Positions 63,227 to 64,000 of a stretch of 64,000 nucleotides of DNA are shown here, piece by piece; within the stretch, counting starts at the first letter, position 1, and every line of letters starts with the position of its first letter. The notes beneath the pieces are model-generated. The model was not told the origin of the DNA. It made no database searches and saw nothing but the letters and a program-made list of their open reading frames with translations. Position numbers and translations under genes: made by a program. The DNA comes from Paucidesulfovibrio sp036541255 (GTDB taxonomy: Bacteria > Desulfobacterota > Desulfovibrionia > Desulfovibrionales > Desulfovibrionaceae), in the NCBI GenBank assembly GCA_036541255.1, contig JAZHDD010000059.1:89056-153055 (forward strand), in the 5' to 3' direction.

Positions 63227-63733
63227 TTAGCGGCGGCGGAAACGAAAGAAATCGCGCATCATTTGGGCACATTGTTCTTCAAGGATGCCGGGAACAATCC
63301 ACATTTTATGGTTGCCCCAGGGCAGGCGTGCGCCATCCATGTGGGTGAAAAGCGCGCCTGTGCGCGGGTCGGGAGCACCAACAACCACACCGGAAACACG
63401 CGCATGGATGAGTGCGCCCACGCACATGGTGCAGGGCTCCAGGGATACCGCCATGATCGTGCCGGGCAAACGGTAATTGCCGATGATCTGGGCAGCGCGG
63501 CGCAGGCAGAGGATTTCCGCATGTGCTGTAGGGTCGTGGCGGGAGATAGGGGAGTTGTGGGCCCTGGCGATGATTTCGCCGCTAACCGGGTCCGCTAGTA
63601 CCGCCCCAACCGGGGCCTCGCCCAAGGCCGCGGCCCGGAGTCCTTGCTCCAAGGCCATGTCCATGAGCTCGGCCCAGGTAAAGGGCAGAGCAGCCTCGTC
63701 CGGGGGGGTAGGGTCCGGACGGGCCAAGGTCAA
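63227..63733 (-). CDS. tadA: tRNA-specific adenosine deaminase
   Basis: TadA converts A34 to inosine in tRNA-Arg(ACG). The catalytic HAE (TAHAEILCLR) and PCTMC motifs bind zinc, and the GAPDPRTGA segment is typical. The preferred start is TTG at 63733, interlocked with the purQ stop (TTGA), giving 168 residues. An ATG inside (LMDMALEQG) gives a shorter but still complete domain. Confidence 0.9.
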   Translation of the reverse strand: MTLARPDPTPPDEAALPFTWAELMDMALEQGLRAAALGEAPVGAVLADPVSGEIIARAHNSPISRHDPTAHAEILCLRRAAQIIGNYRLPGTIMAVSLEPCTMCVGALIHARVSGVVVGAPDPRTGALFTHMDGARLPWGNHKMWIVPGILEEQCAQMMRDFFRFRRR

Positions 63734-64000
63734 CGACCTTTCAGATACCGCACTCCGCCTTCCAAGAGCGCCAGACCGAGATGGCCATTGTCGCCGCGGG
63801 TCCAGGAGGGATGGTTGGTGCGGTGGTTGTAGGCTTCGGGATGAGGCATCAGGCCAAGCACGCACCCCGAGGGGTCGGTGAGGCCGGCAATGCCCAGGGG
63901 CGAACCATTGGGGTTGGCCGGATATTCCATGGTCGGTTCACCGGTTTTGGGATCGGCGTATTGCAGGGCAATGAGATTGTCCTGTTGCAGCCGTTCCAGC
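63730..64000 (-). CDS. purQ: Phosphoribosylformylglycinamidine synthase glutaminase part, C-terminal end
   Basis: About 90 C-terminal residues of a class I glutaminase are visible. The NPNGSPLGIAGLTDPSG segment and the GLMPHPEAYNH motif contain the His and Glu of the catalytic triad. These are typical of PurQ, which supplies ammonia for FGAM synthesis. The 5' part lies beyond the window, so fusion to PurL cannot be excluded. It overlaps tadA. Confidence 0.88.
   Translation of the reverse strand, partial: LERLQQDNLIALQYADPKTGEPTMEYPANPNGSPLGIAGLTDPSGCVLGLMPHPEAYNHRTNHPSWTRGDNGHLGLALLEGGVRYLKGR

Overview
The window looks like chromosomal DNA of a Desulfovibrionales-type bacterium (Desulfovibrio and relatives, Gram-negative and probably anaerobic). 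The evidence is inference from gene content: a large outer-membrane porin of the Desulfovibrio kind, a lone SulP transporter, bacteriohemerythrin, a dinitrogenase-cofactor-like protein, an NAD-glutamate dehydrogenase of about 980 residues, and a selenocysteine tRNA. Coding density is high. I see no phage, insertion sequence, rRNA or CRISPR array.

Layout. 1-7.8 kb (minus strand): hisD, purC, a newly noticed 70-codon ORF with an in-frame UGA, rpsF-rpsR-rplI-dnaB, a PaaK-like acyl-CoA ligase, a DUF456 membrane protein and the N-terminal part of thrC. 7.9-12.7 kb: porin, uvrC, a UPF0173 hydrolase and ubiX. 12.8-16 kb: tRNA-Arg(CCG) beside an AT-rich gene-free stretch, an orphan response regulator, a SulP transporter and a DUF486 protein. 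16.3-18.7 kb: an RRM protein, infA and a DbpA-like DEAD-box helicase. 18.7-23.3 kb: isoaspartyl peptidase and a polar amino-acid ABC transporter whose two permeases are fused in one chain. 23.6-29 kb: two small membrane coiled-coil proteins, a lipoprotein, a long UbiD-type decarboxylase, an unknown protein, an Hpt protein and CheV. 29-36 kb: NAD-glutamate dehydrogenase with a 4-hydroxyphenylpyruvate-dioxygenase-like protein, then an SsuABC/TauABC-type transporter. 36-41.5 kb: phoH-ybeY, argF-argG-argH and an internally duplicated unknown protein. 41.6 kb: selC (minus strand). 41.8-53.2 kb: ftsH-folP-cdaA-cdaR-glmM-galU-priA-ompH and an SH3-repeat protein. 53-59.8 kb: an AhpD-like protein, a TPR-like protein, ilvN-ptb-buk, a radical SAM/B12-type protein, greA and yajQ. 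59.9-64 kb: a UshA-like nucleotidase, bacteriohemerythrin, tRNA-Ser(CGA), a NifX/NifB-like protein, tadA and the 3' part of purQ.

The most interesting observation is a short ORF immediately downstream of purC (5282-5494, minus). It encodes a single membrane segment, then an in-frame UGA, then 40 more codons of ordinary composition. A hairpin sits 21 nt past the UGA, where a bacterial SECIS element is expected. selC in the same window indicates that the cell decodes UGA as selenocysteine. This makes the ORF a good candidate for an unannotated membrane-anchored selenoprotein. Other points of interest are the fused permease, an oxygen-dependent-family dioxygenase next to glutamate dehydrogenase, an ilvN-ptb-buk operon without ilvB, a duplicated-domain protein coupled to argH, and a run of inverted repeats upstream of the SulP gene that overlaps its ribosome binding site.
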